Part shown: positions 28,144-36,860 of the stretch, piece by piece | How the letters are laid out: every line of letters starts with the position of its first letter | How positions within the stretch are numbered: position 1 is the first letter of the stretch | From: Deltaproteobacteria bacterium | GTDB taxonomy: Bacteria; Desulfobacterota; Dissulfuribacteria; Dissulfuribacterales; UBA3076 | NCBI GenBank assembly: GCA_011042225.1 | Contig: DQXT01000033.1 | Coordinates: 1 to 50,714 of the forward strand | DNA length: 50,714 nucleotides | Reading direction: 5' to 3' | The notes under the pieces: generated by a model | Told to the model about the DNA's origin: nothing | The model's database searches: none | What the model saw: the letters and a program-made list of their open reading frames with translations, nothing else | Position numbers and translations under genes: made by a program

Positions 28144-28593
28144 CTAACCGCTAATTCCGAATTTGGCGGTGATATCGCTGCTGTACTGATCAAAGTTACT
28201 CCTAGTCTTCTGCAATTCTTTGTTCAAGCTGTCCCGGTTTGATATTTCAAAATAGGTAAGCATACCCGAAAGAACCACATCCCTGGTCAATACCGCCTCT
28301 TCACGAAGCCTCTGGGGTATCAATATTCTCCCCTGAGCATCCAGTGAACATTCCGCTGCAGCTCCCAACAGGTATCTTTTAAAGGCTATGACTTCAGGAG
28401 GCCCGAATTGAAACCGGCTGAAATGTTCTTCTATTTTTCTCCATTCCTCAAAAGGATAAGCTGCAAGGCAAGAGGGCAAGTTGGTAACTACCAGCCGGTC
28501 ATCATATTTTGCCTGCAAGAACTCTCTAAAACGCGCCGGAATGCTAAGACGGCCCTTGGCATCCAAAACATGGGCTGACCGTCCTCTAAACAT
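28144..28593 (-). CDS. mraZ: transcriptional regulator MraZ
   Basis: MraZ is a ring-forming DNA-binding protein that represses the dcw operon in E. coli. Two SpoVT/AbrB-like half domains are visible: DAKGRLSIPARFRE near residue 11 and DAQGRILIPQRLRE near residue 83. The length of 149 residues is normal. It is the first gene of the cluster and has typical MraZ boxes directly upstream (28601-28626), so autoregulation is likely. Confidence 0.95.
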   Translation of the reverse strand: MFRGRSAHVLDAKGRLSIPARFREFLQAKYDDRLVVTNLPSCLAAYPFEEWRKIEEHFSRFQFGPPEVIAFKRYLLGAAAECSLDAQGRILIPQRLREEAVLTRDVVLSGMLTYFEISNRDSLNKELQKTRSNFDQYSSDITAKFGISG

Positions 28594-28600
28594 TAGATTC

Positions 28601-28626
28601 TACCCCTTTTCCCCACTTTATCCCAC
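28601..28626 (-). promoter_or_regulatory. MraZ operator: three TGGG-type boxes at 10-bp spacing
   Basis: On the minus strand the sequence reads GTGGGATAAA GTGGGGAAAA GGGG: three G-rich boxes exactly one helical turn apart, 8 bp before mraZ. Known MraZ sites are direct TGGGA/G repeats with 5-nt spacers. Placement at the predicted transcription start would block RNA polymerase. Confidence 0.85.
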
Positions 28627-28634
28627 TATATACT

Positions 28635-28664
28635 TATATATTTTAATAAAGGGCTGACTGTCAA
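28635..28664 (-). promoter_or_regulatory. dcw cluster promoter (sigma-70 type)
   Basis: The minus strand has TTGACA at 28664-28659 and TATATA at 28640-28635 with an 18-bp spacer. Initiation would fall near 28628, at the edge of the MraZ boxes. The rest of the 301-bp gap between mltG and mraZ (28665-28894) is very AT-rich and holds nothing else that I recognise. Confidence 0.75.
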
Positions 28665-28894
28665 GAGACTTAAGAGAGAATTTAACTAAAAAATATCAAT
28701 ATATTATGTAATACGAACTGTGCTTTTCTTTATTTTTCTATAATTTGCTCTTAAAAATGAGAATTCCTGCAAATGGGACAAAACTATATAAATTACGCTA
28801 AATATTTATATCGAATAAAACCATCATCTACTTGAAACTTTTGAAAAAGTTTTTTGATAATTTTTTGACGATTAAAAGAAAAAAGATGGGTGGT

Positions 28895-29962
28895 TTAAAG
28901 TGGGGTATTAGTTTGTGTCGAATCGGGGCTGGTCTTTTTGTTGGGTCTGTATTGGCGCCTGCGTTGATACCTATCTACAGCTCTATTATGTTCAGCCAGA
29001 GTCCGAGAAAAATAATGTTTGCCATTGTTTTTCGAAACAAAATAGAAATAATCCTTTTCTGATGGATAGAGAGTCGCCTTGATGGACTCCTTGCCGGGAT
29101 TTGAAATCGGTCCAATGGGCAATCCCCTGTTTACATAGGTGTTATAAGGAGTTTTTTTCCTAAGATCTTTCCATCTAAGACGACGCTTTTTTGTTTTGTT
29201 TTCCACAAGTATTCCGTAAAGGACGGTTGGATCCGCCTGAAGAGGCATATTTTTTTTAAGGCGATTCCAAAATACACAAGCTATCAGCGGCCTTTCTTTT
29301 GATTGCATGGCCTCTTTTTCAACTATGGAAGCGATAGTTACTATATCGTGGATTTGGACATCCAGTTCTTCTGTTCTGCGACTGAATTTTTCTGAATTCC
29401 ATACTTCCCAAAAATGATTTACAAATGTGCAGAGCATCTCATACGGAGTGGCATCCTTTGTCAATTGATAAGTGTCAGGGTAAACATAACCCTCGGCGCT
29501 GTCAGCTTCTATACCTAAAGTTCTTAAGATGTTTTTGTCTCGTGCCACATTGATGAATGAATCATCAGATATCAATTTCGCATTTGCAAGGAGGTCATCT
29601 ATTTGGAACAGGTTATAGCCTTCGGGAATGGTAATAATATATTGGCGGATTTTCCCTTTGACCAGATAATCCAGAATCTCTGCAGGGGTTTGAGTTGGAG
29701 AAAGTTCGTATTCTCCAGCCTTTATCTTGGTCGTTGCATCTTTCCACCAGGCCAAGCAATAAAATGCCCTTTTGGATTTGATTAAACCCTCTGTTTCAAG
29801 CTTTTGTGCTACTGAAAAGAAGGTGCTCCCAATGGAGATCAATATGATCTTATTTTTGCCTGTTTCGGAAACAGGCAACGTACAATCTTTCCAGATCTGA
29901 TAGCCGGATAGAAAAACTGCGTAGAATAAAACGGGTACCCAAAATTCACGTATTATTCTCAT
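28895..29962 (-). CDS. mltG: endolytic transglycosylase MltG
   Basis: MltG cleaves nascent glycan strands inside the membrane-proximal wall and sets their length. It has one N-terminal membrane helix (FWVPVLFYAVFLSGY) and a LysM-like YceG part (IPEGYNLFQIDDLL). The catalytic region is VTIASIVEKEAM, with the conserved Glu, then QADPTVLYG, YNTYVNRGLPIGPISNPG and YFYFVSKNNGKHYFS. Length of 355 residues is normal. It follows a Sua5-type gene by 24 bp and is separated from mraZ by the dcw promoter. It is a wall-cutting enzyme next to a division cluster whose own FtsI is degenerate. Confidence 0.95.
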   Translation of the reverse strand: MRIIREFWVPVLFYAVFLSGYQIWKDCTLPVSETGKNKIILISIGSTFFSVAQKLETEGLIKSKRAFYCLAWWKDATTKIKAGEYELSPTQTPAEILDYLVKGKIRQYIITIPEGYNLFQIDDLLANAKLISDDSFINVARDKNILRTLGIEADSAEGYVYPDTYQLTKDATPYEMLCTFVNHFWEVWNSEKFSRRTEELDVQIHDIVTIASIVEKEAMQSKERPLIACVFWNRLKKNMPLQADPTVLYGILVENKTKKRRLRWKDLRKKTPYNTYVNRGLPIGPISNPGKESIKATLYPSEKDYFYFVSKNNGKHYFSRTLAEHNRAVDRYQRRRQYRPNKKTSPDSTQTNTPL

Positions 29963-29986
29963 ATTAATAAAATGCTTTATTCCCTA

Positions 29987-30601
29987 TCAGGCGGAAACAC
30001 CTGTAATATCTTTTGGATCAATTATACCTTCCCTTATAATCTTGAAGGGTTCGGTACACACATCTACGATCGTGGATGGCGCCCCTCCGGATGTAGGACC
30101 ACCATCCAGTATATAGTCAGGAGGGGGGGCTCGTAACTGATCCTTAATCTCCTCTGCGTTACAGGCGGCAGGGTATTTTGAGATATTTGCACTCGTTGCA
30201 GTCATAGGACTCCCCAGGGCTGTTACCAGGGAATGGGCCCATGAATGGCTAGAAATTCTCACCCCTACTTTTCCTGTATTTGCACAAAGTGGCCACGGTA
30301 ATCCAGGTTTAGCCGGTAAAAGCAGGGTCAAAGGACCAGGCCAAAATCGCTCCATTAAGACAACCGCAGTCGCGGGAACTTGTCTGACCAAATGTATAAG
30401 ATCTGAAATATTTGAAATGAGGATCAAAAGGGGTTTATACCTTGGCCTCTTTTTGATTATATAGATCCGTTCAAGGGCATAGACCTGCTTTATTGAGGCC
30501 CCCAACCCATAGCTCGTCTCTGTGGGAAAGGCTACCACTCCACCTTTACGCATTATATCTGCAGCTTGTTGAATTAATGCGTGGTCGGTTGATAAAACCA
30601 T
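29987..30601 (-). CDS. tsaC: L-threonylcarbamoyladenylate synthase (Sua5/YrdC/TsaC family)
   Basis: The enzyme makes threonylcarbamoyl-AMP from Thr, bicarbonate and ATP for t6A37 of ANN-reading tRNAs. Motifs are GGVVAFPTETSYGLGA, KKRPRYKPLLILI, FWPGPLTLLLPA, VGVRISSHSW and SPMTATSANIS, and the lysine/arginine and Thr/Ser residues of the YrdC fold are present. At 204 residues it is the short form without the Sua5 C-terminal domain. It lies 32 bp after purD-purE and 24 bp before mltG, so it is probably co-transcribed with both. Confidence 0.92.
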   Translation of the reverse strand: MVLSTDHALIQQAADIMRKGGVVAFPTETSYGLGASIKQVYALERIYIIKKRPRYKPLLILISNISDLIHLVRQVPATAVVLMERFWPGPLTLLLPAKPGLPWPLCANTGKVGVRISSHSWAHSLVTALGSPMTATSANISKYPAACNAEEIKDQLRAPPPDYILDGGPTSGGAPSTIVDVCTEPFKIIREGIIDPKDITGVSA

Positions 30602-30633
30602 TCGCCTCAGAGTTATTTCATTTCCACCAAATT

Positions 30634-32442
30634 TTAAATTTCAGGTTGCATCTCTTCTATCTTTCTTGCCTGAGTCTCTCTATATTCCTTTAGCCTCTTT
30701 GCAATATCCCGATCTTCCAATGCCAAAATCTGAAGTGCCAACAAAGCGGCGTTCTTTGCCCCGGCCTCTCCTATCGCCATAGTCGCAACAGGAACCCCGG
30801 GAGGCATCTGGACAGTGGATAGTAAAGCATCAAGTCCACTCAACGATGAACTGTCTACCGGCACGCCTATAACAGGAAGTATGGTGTTGGCTGCCAAACT
30901 GCCGGCCAAGTGTGCGGCCATTCCGGCGCCAGCTATTAATACCTTTATTCCTCTGTTTTCCGCCTCTTTTGCATATATTGAAGTAAGTTCCGGAGAGCGA
31001 TGAGCTGAAGCAACCTTTAACTCACATAAGATACCAAACTCATTCAAAACATCCCTGGCTGCTTTCATAACCTCTTGGTCACTGAGGCTTCCCATTATAA
31101 TACCTACCTTGGCAGGGCTGCCAAAATGCGAGGGAACCGACTTGCCGGCCTTATCTGATATGTATCTGAGGGCCTTTTGACCAATATCCCTTCTGTAATG
31201 CATACCTTCCCAGGAAATTTGACCAACTGCTTTATACGCAAGGTCTATTGCCTCTGGAATCGTATCCCCGAGCGCCGTAACACCTAAAACTCTTCCACCG
31301 GATGTGACGAGTCGACCCCTTTCCTTGGCAGTCCCTGCGTGAAAGACCATTACGTCTTGCATCTCAGTCACTTTATCTAGACCGTGGATAACCTGGCCTG
31401 TCTCATAGCTTCCAGGATAGCCTCCGGAGGCGAGGACAACGCAGACAGCAGCCCTGGGATCCCACTCAAGCTCGACTTCATTTAACCTGCCTTCAAGTGC
31501 TGCCTCAATTACCTCCATCAGGTCAGTGCGAAGTCTCATCAGGATCGGTTGAGCCTCGGGATCACCGAACCGGCAGTTAAATTCCAAGACACTGGATATA
31601 CCATCTTTGATTATAATGCCACCATAAAGTACTCCCTGATAAGGCCTTTTTATCTTTGCCATGGCTTCTACTGTGGGCCTCATAACCGTATCCATTATAT
31701 CATCAAACAGGTTACCGCTTACCACAGGTGCTGGAGAATAAGCCCCCATACCACCGGTATTAGGCCCCTTATCATCATCAAATACAGGCTTATGGTCCTG
31801 AGAAGTAGCAAGGGGAAGGACTGTTCTTCCGTCTGTTATAGCCATGAAGGATGCCTCTTCTCCGGTGAGAAATTCCTCTACTATCAGACAATTACCTGCT
31901 TTACCAAAGGCATTTTTGCGAAGGATAAGGTCTATTGCCTCTTCCGCATCCGCGAGGGAGCGGGCCAGCAGCACCCCCTTGCCGGCTGCCAGCCCGTCTG
32001 CCTTTATTACAATTGGTACTCCAGTTATGTTCTTGATATAATCAAAAGCGGCATTCGGCTCGGCAAAGACCCTGTAGGCCCCTGTTCGTATACCGGCTTC
32101 AGTGAGCAGATCTTTTGAAAACACCTTACTTGCTTCAATCTGGGCAGCCGCTTTAGTAGGTCCGAACACCGCAAGTCCATGTTCGTTGAATCTGTCTACC
32201 AGACCTTCAGCCAGAGGAACCTCCGGACCCACCAATGTTATATCGATATCCTCCTTTTTGACAAACGATACAAGGCCATTAATGTCACAGACTTTTATAG
32301 GTACACAGACGGCATGTTGACTTATACCGGCATTGCCGGGCGCGCAGAATACTCTTGACACCTTTGGGCTGGACGCCAGCTTCCAGCAAAGGGCGTGTTC
32401 GCGGCCTCCTGAACCTATGACTAAAATTTTCTTCTTGTGCAT
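30634..32442 (-). CDS. purD-purE: PurD-PurE fusion: GAR synthetase and N5-CAIR mutase
   Basis: The N-terminal part, about residues 1-425, is PurD (phosphoribosylamine-glycine ligase): KILVIGSGGREHALCWKL, GPEVPLAEGLVD, ATP-grasp residues in IKADGLAAGKG, and FNCRFGDPEAQPIL. The last 159 residues are a complete PurE: VGIIMGSLSDQEVM, VASAHRSPELT, AGAGMAAHLAGSLAANTILP, VGVPVDSS-like strand and STVQMPPGVPVATMAIG. The PurE half looks like class I (acts with PurK), judged from the VQMPPGVPVAT pattern. The start is ATG 32442 with GGGAGAAG upstream; the track start is 20 codons earlier. The two activities catalyse non-consecutive steps of IMP synthesis. No purK is in the window. Confidence 0.93.
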   Translation of the reverse strand: MHKKKILVIGSGGREHALCWKLASSPKVSRVFCAPGNAGISQHAVCVPIKVCDINGLVSFVKKEDIDITLVGPEVPLAEGLVDRFNEHGLAVFGPTKAAAQIEASKVFSKDLLTEAGIRTGAYRVFAEPNAAFDYIKNITGVPIVIKADGLAAGKGVLLARSLADAEEAIDLILRKNAFGKAGNCLIVEEFLTGEEASFMAITDGRTVLPLATSQDHKPVFDDDKGPNTGGMGAYSPAPVVSGNLFDDIMDTVMRPTVEAMAKIKRPYQGVLYGGIIIKDGISSVLEFNCRFGDPEAQPILMRLRTDLMEVIEAALEGRLNEVELEWDPRAAVCVVLASGGYPGSYETGQVIHGLDKVTEMQDVMVFHAGTAKERGRLVTSGGRVLGVTALGDTIPEAIDLAYKAVGQISWEGMHYRRDIGQKALRYISDKAGKSVPSHFGSPAKVGIIMGSLSDQEVMKAARDVLNEFGILCELKVASAHRSPELTSIYAKEAENRGIKVLIAGAGMAAHLAGSLAANTILPVIGVPVDSSSLSGLDALLSTVQMPPGVPVATMAIGEAGAKNAALLALQILALEDRDIAKRLKEYRETQARKIEEMQPEI

Positions 32443-32559
32443 GATCTTCTTCTCCCTGTATTTGTTCTCTAAACAAGGCAAGCTCACCCTACCATCGGGC
32501 ATGAAGGTGTCAACGCCTGTTCTGATAATTTTATGCCTTGAGTGCCCGAATTCTTAGTT

Positions 32560-33928
32560 AGTTTCCATCCGGAAACCCATGTTTTTTGGGTGTACTGACT
32601 GACACCGAGCAAGCGAAGTAGGTTGAGCGGATCATGACAGTGGAGATTTTGGAGTGATAGACGCCAATTTTCAGTTTACAGGATCACCAGAGGCGTTTGG
32701 GGGTGTCTCCAGGGCATACCTCTCCTGTCGTAATCAGACAATGACACCAGAACTATCCTTGATGCAACTCCATTTTCAACCTGGCCAGCACCGAAAGATT
32801 ATACGATACAATCGCACTCCAAACATACTGCCGAAAGCCCGGCCATCCAGTCCGGTTGCACCGGTTAAACCCAAAGGACCGCTTGAGCCTCGAAATGTTC
32901 GCTTCAATACCTGCACGGAAATTCCTGAGCTTCTTGTACACCCAGTTGCTCTTGACCATCTGGAGTACAGAAAGGCCCTTTCTCTTCGCGAACATGACAT
33001 CCTTGATCTTTTCTTTCTTGGCCCACTTGAGATTGTCTTCGGAGGCAAACCCTCCATCAGCTGCCGTCTGACGCGGTACCCTTCCGTAGAGGACTTTCTG
33101 CCTCTCTATCATGGGCTGAAACATCTGCGAATCGGCAGGATTTCCATGCACGACCACGCAGTCCGTGATAATGCCGGAATCTCCTCCTGTAAGAAAGACC
33201 TTGTGGCCAAACCGGGTATCGCGGCCGCCCTTGACAATGATGTCTGTGTGACATTCAAAGAACGAACTGACTTTCTCGGACGCCGGAACCTTCTCACCCC
33301 GAATGACCCGCCGTTCGGTCTGATCCATGACACGTCCGAGAATCGAAAGAGTCCGCTCAAGCTTTTCTCTCAGCACCCTGGCGCGTACCCCATTGCATCA
33401 GATCAACCCTGTCAAACGTCTTCAGGGCAAAAATGGCATACATTGCATATCCACGTGCGAACAGAAACATTGAGCAGGTCCTTATACGCCTTTTCCCGTA
33501 TCTTCTGTTTCTTGGCGTTCAGTATCGTAACCACCCGCTTCCTGACTACTCTCCGGTGATCAGCAAACGAGTATTCAGGCATGGGCTTCAACTCCTTGCC
33601 TGCAATAAGCAACCGCGTGATAACGCGGACTCCATCCTCAAGCAGTTTGGAATCCGTCGGATGATGGATGTTGCTCTCTACGGCCGTGGAGTCGATACGG
33701 ATCTTTCGACCCTTCTCAAGCTCCTGATCCAGGGCGTATTCGATCAAAACCTGATGGACCGCCTCCCACGTCGATGCGCTGATGGCCTTGATGTTTTCCT
33801 GCAGCACAGACCTGCTCGGATACTGATTTATATCCAGCCTTGCAAAGGCACGAAACGACTGAGAGTCTTCAAGGTGAAACGCCAGTTCCTCATAAGTCAG
33901 GCTCCGGTACTGTTTCAGGATGGAAACT
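32560..33928 (-). mobile_element. defective DDE insertion sequence with terminal inverted repeats
   Basis: AGTTTCCATCCGGAAAC at 32560-32576 is matched in inverse orientation at 33912-33928 (16 of 17 bases), bracketing about 1.37 kb with one broken transposase. Each arm is itself nearly palindromic (GTTTCC/GGAAAC). No clear target-site duplication is visible. The right arm runs straight into the middle of the transposase reading frame, so the 5' part of the IS appears to have been lost. Confidence 0.65.
32753..33928 (-). pseudogene. DDE transposase, IS4/IS5-like superfamily, truncated and frameshifted
   Basis: The first half reads (from the right arm) YRSLTYEELAFHLEDSQSFR, then IRIDSTAVESNIHHPTDSKL with the first catalytic Asp. 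The second half, in another frame, has AADGGFASEDN (second Asp) and FRAGIEANISRLKRSFG, the R(3)E(6)K signature with the catalytic Glu. The two halves are separated by a frame break between 33376 and 33412. The N-terminal part of roughly 70-100 residues expected in this type is missing. All three DDE residues survive, so the loss looks recent. The 301-codon ORF on the plus strand over this region is a shadow. Confidence 0.85.
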
Positions 33929-34121
33929 TGTTAATCAAAATCTACAAAGTATATAATTCCTGAGCAAGAATCTTGACATCATGATATACATTAATGATTG
34001 ATTTAGAAAACGTCGACCCAGTCTTACAATAGTGTATGTTTAGGTTGTTTTATGACTGCTCACGGTTGAAATTTGAAATTAAAAGTAAAAATTGAGATTT
34101 AAGTAAAAGGCAAAAAGAAAA

Positions 34122-34868
34122 ATGTATGCGAAACTCAAAGAGTCACTGATGGATATAGCGGTAAAGAATGGTTTTATGGAAAGTGAGATAAATATTACGG
34201 CGAAAGTCCTGACACCTGAAGAAGCTATAGGTAAGACAGAAAGGAAGGATTTCCCGCTACTTAAAGGCAAGGAGTCCTTAATCCAGGCAAATTTCAAGAA
34301 TTCCCTGGGACAGGCATTTACTGACACGCCAAGGACCTACAGAGGAAAACTTGAAAAAATACTCGAATTTAAATTACAGGATAACGGTGAAAGGGCGCTC
34401 TTTGTCGCCACGTTAAACGCACTGATGCGATATGTAGGTATTATTAACGACACTGTTCACTGCAAAGGGGAGGAGCCGGAATGGTGTGCCGAGGAAATGG
34501 CCAAAACGATCATTGATAAATACAGCCCTGATGTCAAGATTGGAATCGTTGGTTTTCAGCCGGCAATAATTGATAATTTCTCCAGTAGATTATCTGCGGA
34601 AAATCTGAAAGTAACCGACCTTGATCGAGACAATATTAATAAAATAAAATATGGGGTGTCTATATGGGATGGTGAAGAAATGACAGAAGAAATATTTAAG
34701 ACCTGCGACGTTATTCTGGCGACAGGCTCGACAATAGTAAACGATTCCTTGTCACAGTTAATTTTTCTTTCAGATAGATATAAAAAGCCGATTTATCTCT
34801 ATGGTACAACTATCGCTGGAGCCAGCAGGTTTTTGAATTTGAAAAGACTGTGTTTTCAATCTTCTTGA
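34122..34868 (+). CDS. DUF4213/DUF364 protein (putative metal-chelation, Rossmann-like)
   Basis: The 248-residue protein matches the pattern of the DUF4213-DUF364 family. There is an N-terminal all-beta/alpha cap to about residue 85, then ALMRYVGIINDTVHCKGEEPEWCA. A Rossmann-like half follows with IGIVGFQPAII, VTDLDRDN, ATGSTIVNDSL and KPIYLYGTTIAGASRFLNL. Two Cys (CKGEEPEWC) sit near the domain boundary. Family members are thought to bind metal or a metal-organic ligand, but the function is not established. It is alone on its strand, bordered by the broken IS upstream and by a convergent gene downstream, and its region is AT-richer than its neighbours, so acquisition by transfer is possible. 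AAAGG lies about 13 bases before the ATG, a loose fit. Confidence 0.7.
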   Translation: MYAKLKESLMDIAVKNGFMESEINITAKVLTPEEAIGKTERKDFPLLKGKESLIQANFKNSLGQAFTDTPRTYRGKLEKILEFKLQDNGERALFVATLNALMRYVGIINDTVHCKGEEPEWCAEEMAKTIIDKYSPDVKIGIVGFQPAIIDNFSSRLSAENLKVTDLDRDNINKIKYGVSIWDGEEMTEEIFKTCDVILATGSTIVNDSLSQLIFLSDRYKKPIYLYGTTIAGASRFLNLKRLCFQSS

Positions 34869-34963
34869 GCATACATACATCCGGATAATTACTGATCTGT
34901 ATTAGTAGAATCGAATATTTTGGTAATCAGCACAGAGCACAATACAAAATTTAAGTAACGCAA

Positions 34964-35692
34964 TTAATGGCAACGAAGTAGAGGACTCAGTCCCCAGATT
35001 CTGAGACCCTTATCTTTTATGCCGGTAACCAGTAATGTAAGAAGCTCAACAAAGAGGTGCTCCGGAGGCGACGTCAGGGGATGATTTTCCACCAGAATTA
35101 TGTCTCCCGGCCTCGCATGCATCAGAATATGCTCAACTGAAGTACTAAAAAGTACCCCCGCTTTACGCCATCTGAGCTTTAGGGATGGATTTATCACCAA
35201 AAGACCTAGCTCTCTTGCCGTTTTTATCAACTGAAGATCCTTCCATCCGTGAGGGGGCATAAGAAAGCAGGCATCTCTTCCCTGAATGTCGCTTGCCAGT
35301 GTTACACACGGCTTGAGCATATGTCTTAATTCTATTCTGTTTTTAAATACAAGCGATCTGTAAGTCTCTCCATGGATCCCTATCTCAAAGGACTGCAAAG
35401 CGCGCATGGACCTAGGATTATCCCTGGCTTTTTTCTCTTCTATGAAAAATGTGGCTGGAATCTCAAGCTCATGGAGTCGTTTGCAAATGGGCTCTGTTAA
35501 AGGGTTTGGGCTCTGATCGAATACGAGACTTATTGCAGGCACATGTCTGGAACCATGGGTTAATACCCTGCCCCATAAAGTGGCCCTCGAGCAAAAAATC
35601 TCATATGCGCATGCAGCCAAGGCACCTGTGCCTCCAAGAAAAATAAGGCCCTTTAAACCACTCTTGGAAAAAATTCCAGTCGATTTCAGCAT
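34964..35692 (-). CDS. NodB-fold (polysaccharide deacetylase-like) protein with lost metal site
   Basis: A membrane anchor or signal (GLKGLIFLGGTGALAACAYEI) precedes a divergent NodB domain. The usual TFDDGP reads VFDQSP, so the metal-binding Asp is Gln. The HxxxH pair reads HGETY, so the second metal His is Tyr. RPPYG reads MPPHG, and the late catalytic His motif (LLHD) reads LVENHP. Fold-level features such as LEIPATFFIEE and ELGLLVINPS remain. With two of three metal ligands changed, hydrolytic deacetylase activity is unlikely; a carbohydrate-binding or regulatory role is inference. It lies 19 bp after the polyprenyl synthase gene on the same strand, so the pair is probably co-transcribed. 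Confidence 0.65.
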   Translation of the reverse strand: MLKSTGIFSKSGLKGLIFLGGTGALAACAYEIFCSRATLWGRVLTHGSRHVPAISLVFDQSPNPLTEPICKRLHELEIPATFFIEEKKARDNPRSMRALQSFEIGIHGETYRSLVFKNRIELRHMLKPCVTLASDIQGRDACFLMPPHGWKDLQLIKTARELGLLVINPSLKLRWRKAGVLFSTSVEHILMHARPGDIILVENHPLTSPPEHLFVELLTLLVTGIKDKGLRIWGLSPLLRCH

Positions 35693-35711
35693 TGTCTTGC
35701 CCTCACTTATT

Positions 35712-36722
35712 TTACTTGCGACGTTCTAAAACAAACCAAGCAAGGCCATGGAGTAAGTCTCTTGTTTCTACCGGGGCAAAAGTCTCCAACCCTTTACAGG
35801 CCATACCAACCAAGGCCTTTGCACGCCTATGCGTATAATCCAATCCACCGGTATCGATCAGCAAATCCTTCACCCATATAAGTTCCTTTTTAGAGATACT
35901 GCCACCCTTGAGCAACTGCGACAACATTACTTTTTCTCTTGAAGACGCCTTCTCAATAGCCACGACAAGGGGCAGCGTAATTTTCCCTTCTGCAAGATCT
36001 GTACCGATGGCCTTTCCCAGCTCACTGGTATCTGCAGTATAGTCAAGAATATCGTCAATCATCTGAAATGCCTGGCCCAAATAAAGACCATAGTCACTGA
36101 GGGCTTGCACCTCTGGCTTCCCTGCACCGGCAAAAAGCGCCCCGATTTTACATGACACAGAAATCAGTGAGGCCGTCTTTTTGTTAATGATTTCTAAATA
36201 GGTCTTCTCGTCAAAACTCGGGGTCTCTACCTGTAAAAGCTGTAGAATTTCACCTTCAGACATCAAGGCGACTGTCTCTGCAATAGCCTTTGCAATGCGG
36301 ATATCGTCAAACCGGCTGGCAAGATCGAGGGCCTTGGCATAGAGAAAATCCCCAACCAGGACCGCGGCCTTATTACCCCATATTTTATAGGCAGGAGACC
36401 TGCCACGACGCATCACGCCTCCATCCACTACGTCATCGTGGAGAAGACTGGCAGCATGAAGATACTCAGGGACTGCCGAAAGATTGAACACATCTTCATC
36501 GTCTCTGCCTAACAGTCTTGCTGCACATACAGTTAGTAAAGGCCTTAAACGTTTCCCCCCTGCAAAAAGGATATACCGGCTTATTTCATTTACCAAAGGT
36601 ATGTGAGAAGCAAAATGCCTGCTCAATACCAGCTCAATTTTCTCAAAATCCGGTCTGAAAGAGTCTAAAATGCCCTTGAGATTAGATCTGTAGTCAGATA
36701 CCTGCTCTGGGAATACTTCCAC
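35712..36722 (-). CDS. ispB: long-chain polyprenyl diphosphate synthase (IspB-like)
   Basis: This trans-prenyltransferase condenses isopentenyl diphosphate onto allylic diphosphates to make quinone side chains. The first Asp-rich motif is SLLHDDVVDGGVMRRG, and the second is QMIDDILDYTAD. GGKRLRPLLTVCAA binds the diphosphate, and GDFLYAKALDLAS is conserved. Length of 336 residues fits octaprenyl/solanesyl-type synthases. Chain length cannot be read from sequence alone. It is divergent from mutS with a 138-bp shared upstream region. Confidence 0.93.
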   Translation of the reverse strand: MEVFPEQVSDYRSNLKGILDSFRPDFEKIELVLSRHFASHIPLVNEISRYILFAGGKRLRPLLTVCAARLLGRDDEDVFNLSAVPEYLHAASLLHDDVVDGGVMRRGRSPAYKIWGNKAAVLVGDFLYAKALDLASRFDDIRIAKAIAETVALMSEGEILQLLQVETPSFDEKTYLEIINKKTASLISVSCKIGALFAGAGKPEVQALSDYGLYLGQAFQMIDDILDYTADTSELGKAIGTDLAEGKITLPLVVAIEKASSREKVMLSQLLKGGSISKKELIWVKDLLIDTGGLDYTHRRAKALVGMACKGLETFAPVETRDLLHGLAWFVLERRK

Positions 36723-36860
36723 CTATTAAAAACCCCCTTTCCTAATTTTAAACAAGGAAATAACATAGAAAATGACAAAGGGCTATGCTCAAACAATTAT
36801 TCGATCTCTTGTCTGCAGTTATGAACCGTTATATGCTCAAGTTATACTTTTTAATAGCTA

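Noticed and set aside
28832-28860. AAACTTTTGAAAAAGTTT followed by a T run as a terminator
   Set aside because: The T run lies on the plus strand and would act on a transcript antisense to mltG. The stem is A/T-only and no plus-strand gene precedes it.
32654-33559. 301-codon plus-strand ORF over the IS
   Set aside because: The opposite strand carries clear DDE transposase motifs in two frames; this ORF is its antisense shadow.
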